Below are positions 39,795 to 41,889 of a stretch of DNA of 41,889 nucleotides, piece after piece. The notes beneath the pieces are model-generated. The model worked only from the letters and a program-made list of their open reading frames with translations. It ran no database searches and had not been told where the DNA came from. Each line of letters begins with the position of its first letter. Positions within the stretch are counted from its first letter, which is position 1. The position numbers and the translations under genes are program-made. Origin of the DNA: an uncultured Bacteroidia bacterium (GTDB lineage: Bacteria > Bacteroidota > Bacteroidia > Bacteroidales > UBA932); the NCBI GenBank assembly GCA_902780455.1, contig CACZFO010000008.1:1-41889 (forward strand), in the 5' to 3' direction.

Positions 39795-41495
39795 ATGTCC
39801 GGTATTGTAAGGTTTTATATTAGGTTTTTCCTGGCTGCAGCGGTTGTGGCCTTTCTTTGCTGCTGTGGCGGCAAACCATTGGATATCAATCCAAAGCCAG
39901 CTCCTGCAATATCTGTGGAGAGCCAGGCTGTAAGCGTAAAGGTTGGGCAGAGCATCACGATTTCCCCGACATACTCCAATGCCGACAATGCAACTTTCGA
40001 ATGGAAGATGGACGGCAAGGTGATTTCCACCTCGAGAAACCTGACCTTCTCTTCAAAGGAAGCCGGAATCTTCTTTGCCAGGATAACCGTTACGAATGCC
40101 AACGGTTCCGCCAGCCTTGAAATAAAGATTACGGTTGCAGAAAAACTTCCTCCAAAGGTTGCGCTGGCGGTTCCGCAGGGCGGGTTCAGCATCCAGAAAG
40201 AAACTGAACACGAGTTTGTTCCGTTTGTTGAAAATGAAGACGGATGTTCCTACAGCTGGACTGTGGACAATACGGAGGTTTCTACATCAAAGTCTTATAA
40301 ATACAAACCTTCAACCACCGGTACCCATTCCTTCAGGTTTACCGCAAGGAACGAGGACGGGCAGGCTTCCCTGACATTTTCTGTAAAGGTCCTGGACGAG
40401 AAGGACATGCCGTTCAGGTGGAGTTTTGAGAAGGACGTTTTCAACTATTCTGTTGGAAGAAGCATAAGGATACTTATCCTCGGTCTGGAGAATGCCTATG
40501 ATGCCACGTTTACATGGGTGCTGGACGGAGCTGAGGTACAGAATTCCTCCCAGCCGTACTACGTATGTTCAGAATCCGGTATAGGAAAACATTCATTGAC
40601 CGTTACCATGAAGAACTCCTACAGGAGCCAGTCAAAAACGCTTACCGTAAACGTATGCCCTCCAGAAGGCACTTACAGAAGGGGAGGCGGCACGGCTCCG
40701 TGGAACAAGGTCTACGAGTACCTGCCTGCCCCCGGGCAGTTTGTCAATGAAGGCTTTACGGCAAACACAATGGAGGAGGCATGTGCCTGGGCGCAGAAGA
40801 GGATGGAGGCAAAGAACTTTGTTTCTCTTGGCGCGTGGGGCGGATACATAGTGGCCGGGTTTGACCACAGCGTTGACAACGACGGCGGATACAACCTTGC
40901 CATTGCCGGCAACGCCTTCAGGAATTCCTCTGAGCCGGGCATCGTATGGGTGATGCAGGACGAGAACGGCAACGGCCTCCCGGACGACACCTGGTACGAG
41001 CTCCGGGGCAGCGATTACGACACCCAGACAAAGGACTATTCAATAACCTATTACAAACCTTCTTCCAAGTCTTCTGTGCAGTGGGTTTCCTCAGACGGAA
41101 AAAGCGGTTGCGTAGACTACCTTCCGGCATACCATACCCAGGACAGCTACTATCCGCAGTGGGTAAAGGCAAGTACCTATACCCTCTACGGTTCCAAGCT
41201 TGTTTCAAAGACCAGGGAGGTAGGCAAGGACAATTGGATCAACCAGGATTTCGGTTGGGGATATGCCGATAATTTCAGCCAGGTGGACCGTCTGTCGGGA
41301 GGTGACAATTCCTCAGCCGGAGCATCTGACAATCACTTCAAGATCAGCGATGCCGTTACATGGGACGGCAAGCCCGCCAACCTCAGGTACATAGACTTTG
41401 TCAAGATCCAGACTGCAGTGTCCGACAAGGCCGGATGGATAGGGGAAGTTTCAACTGAAATCTTCTCCATCGCCGATTATAACATGAGCAAATAG
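39795..41495 (+). CDS. PKD-like domain surface lipoprotein
   Basis: The 566-residue lipoprotein (signal ending AAVVAFLCCCGG, lipid Cys about 22-24) has three PKD-like immunoglobulin-fold modules. They are at about 35-112 (ATFEWKMDGKVISTSRNLTFSSKEAG), 115-200 (CSYSWTVDNTEVSTSKSY) and 205-295 (ATFTWVLDGAEVQNSSQPYYVCSE). A C-terminal domain of about 265 residues contains SLGAWGGYIVAGFDHSVDN, GNAFRNSSEPGIVWVMQDENGNGLPDDTWYEL and WIGEVSTEIFSIADY. The aspartate-rich DENGNGLPDD looks like a calcium-binding loop. I recall similar C-terminal domains in Bacteroides surface proteins near cobalamin or TonB uptake loci, with low certainty. It ends 1 nt from the convergent DUF4491 gene. Confidence 0.8.
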   Translation: MSGIVRFYIRFFLAAAVVAFLCCCGGKPLDINPKPAPAISVESQAVSVKVGQSITISPTYSNADNATFEWKMDGKVISTSRNLTFSSKEAGIFFARITVTNANGSASLEIKITVAEKLPPKVALAVPQGGFSIQKETEHEFVPFVENEDGCSYSWTVDNTEVSTSKSYKYKPSTTGTHSFRFTARNEDGQASLTFSVKVLDEKDMPFRWSFEKDVFNYSVGRSIRILILGLENAYDATFTWVLDGAEVQNSSQPYYVCSESGIGKHSLTVTMKNSYRSQSKTLTVNVCPPEGTYRRGGGTAPWNKVYEYLPAPGQFVNEGFTANTMEEACAWAQKRMEAKNFVSLGAWGGYIVAGFDHSVDNDGGYNLAIAGNAFRNSSEPGIVWVMQDENGNGLPDDTWYELRGSDYDTQTKDYSITYYKPSSKSSVQWVSSDGKSGCVDYLPAYHTQDSYYPQWVKASTYTLYGSKLVSKTREVGKDNWINQDFGWGYADNFSQVDRLSGGDNSSAGASDNHFKISDAVTWDGKPANLRYIDFVKIQTAVSDKAGWIGEVSTEIFSIADYNMSK

Positions 41496-41496
41496 A

Positions 41497-41781
41497 TTAT
41501 TTCCTGTTGGGGTTCTTTGGAAACCAGCCCTTCCTCACCCTCTCTCTCTGATGGAATACCTCCAGTATTCCCCAAAAACTTGAGAAAGAGGCTACTCCCA
41601 ATATGGCGCTCCAGAATATGCCGGGAACCAGGCAGGCCCATACACCGAAGATTATTCCGGCGGCAAGGAAAGCCCACCAGATTTTTACCCCAAAATAATA
41701 CTCACCCTTTATGACAAGAGGGTGATAGCATCCTATGATCAAGAAGGAGATGACTCCTATCAGAATTCCGTTCCAGTTCAT
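41497..41781 (-). CDS. DUF4491 family membrane protein
   Basis: The 94-residue protein closely fits the DUF4491 pattern: MNWNGILIGVISFLIIGCYHPLVIKGEYYFG, KIWWAFLAAGIIFGVWACLV and a terminal SSFWGILEVFHQRERVRKGWFPKNP. Three membrane helices are predicted (about 5-24, 33-51, 55-73). Function is unknown. The start at 41781 has a TATATTTG promoter box upstream. Its stop lies 1 nt from that of the convergent PKD lipoprotein gene. Confidence 0.85.
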   Translation of the reverse strand: MNWNGILIGVISFLIIGCYHPLVIKGEYYFGVKIWWAFLAAGIIFGVWACLVPGIFWSAILGVASFSSFWGILEVFHQRERVRKGWFPKNPNRK

Positions 41782-41798
41782 ACTTCCAAAATCAGGTG

Positions 41799-41806
41799 CA
41801 AATATA
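41799..41806 (-). promoter_or_regulatory. Promoter -7 box of the DUF4491 gene
   Basis: TATATTTG on the minus strand ends 17 nt before the ATG at 41781. Confidence 0.55.
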
Positions 41807-41839
41807 GGAAGCTGTTTTAAACAAAAGAATAAATAATGC

Positions 41840-41847
41840 TAAATTTG
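41840..41847 (+). promoter_or_regulatory. Promoter -7 box of the gene running off the right end
   Basis: TAAATTTG ends 4 nt before an ATG at 41852, another near-leaderless arrangement. It is divergent from the DUF4491 promoter. Confidence 0.5.
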
Positions 41848-41851
41848 TGTC

Positions 41852-41889
41852 ATGAAAGATTCCATGCCCCCATTCTTCATAAGAAGGAT
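41852..41889 (+). CDS. 5' end of a gene cut by the window edge
   Basis: An open frame starts at ATG 41852 (MKDSMPPFFIRR) and continues past the end of the window. The promoter box 4 nt upstream supports a real start. Only 12 complete codons are visible, so no product can be named. Confidence 0.5.
   Translation, partial: MKDSMPPFFIRR

Overview
The window looks like a chromosomal segment of a member of the Bacteroidota, most likely order Bacteroidales. The evidence is a SusC/SusD pair, FecI/FecR-type regulators, an alpha-2-macroglobulin of the Bacteroidales type, the ileS - DksA-like - lspA gene order, Bacteroidetes-only small families (DUF4491, TPR-AraC regulators) and many promoters with the Bacteroides -7 box TAnnTTTG (several with a TTG 19 nt upstream). 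Base composition is about half GC. I saw no insertion sequence, integrase, phage gene or CRISPR array. The genus cannot be fixed from the sequence alone.

Layout. 0.1-2.3 kb (+): greA, a HIT protein and a thioredoxin-like lipoprotein. 2.2-5.45 kb (-): a TolC-like outer-membrane protein, a membrane-fusion adaptor and tsaB. 5.5-8.1 kb (-): a peptide-secretion operon with a C39-peptidase ABC exporter followed by two small double-glycine-leader peptides, closed by a good intrinsic terminator. 8.3-14.1 kb: cvpA (-), ileS, a histone-H1-like/DksA-like fusion, lspA and tRNA-Ser(UGA). 14.2-15.0 kb: a CD225-like and a DUF2752 membrane protein. 15.0-26.0 kb (+): ECF sigma factor, FecR anti-sigma factor, SusC with STN domain, SusD, an accessory surface lipoprotein, an M20 peptidase, a cyanophycinase-like lipoprotein and a YfcC-type permease. 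26.0-26.9 kb (-): a GNAT acetyltransferase and a small membrane-anchored protein. 27.0-28.6 kb (+): a second ECF sigma, a probable anti-sigma factor and a Spy/CpxP-like periplasmic protein. 28.7-31.4 kb (+): a secreted protein of unknown function and a TPR-TM-AraC regulator. 31.5-41.9 kb: a BPL_N-type amidotransferase-fold lipoprotein (-), VanX-like dipeptidase (+), a small HExxH protein and a 1936-residue alpha-2-macroglobulin (-), a PKD-like surface lipoprotein (+), DUF4491 (-) and the first codons of another gene.

Two regions stand out. The first (5.5-8.1 kb) looks like a two-peptide (class IIb-like) bacteriocin or signalling-peptide system: adjacent 61- and 69-residue precursors with Gly-Gly leaders, GxxxG/AxxxG-type helix motifs, their own C39 processing exporter, and a TolC/adaptor pair next door. 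No immunity gene is recognisable. The second (15.0-26.0 kb) has the architecture of a polysaccharide utilisation locus but contains no carbohydrate enzyme. Instead it pairs SusCD with a cyanophycinase-like lipoprotein, an M20 peptidase and an amino-acid/C4-dicarboxylate-type permease, suggesting uptake of a peptide such as cyanophycin under FecI/FecR trans-envelope control.

At the whole-window scale the palindrome ATCGCGAT occurs 11 times where fewer than one is expected, and 11 of the 12 TCGCGA hexamers carry the flanking A and T. Several genes have a -7 promoter box only 4-7 nt before the start codon, which predicts near-leaderless messages.
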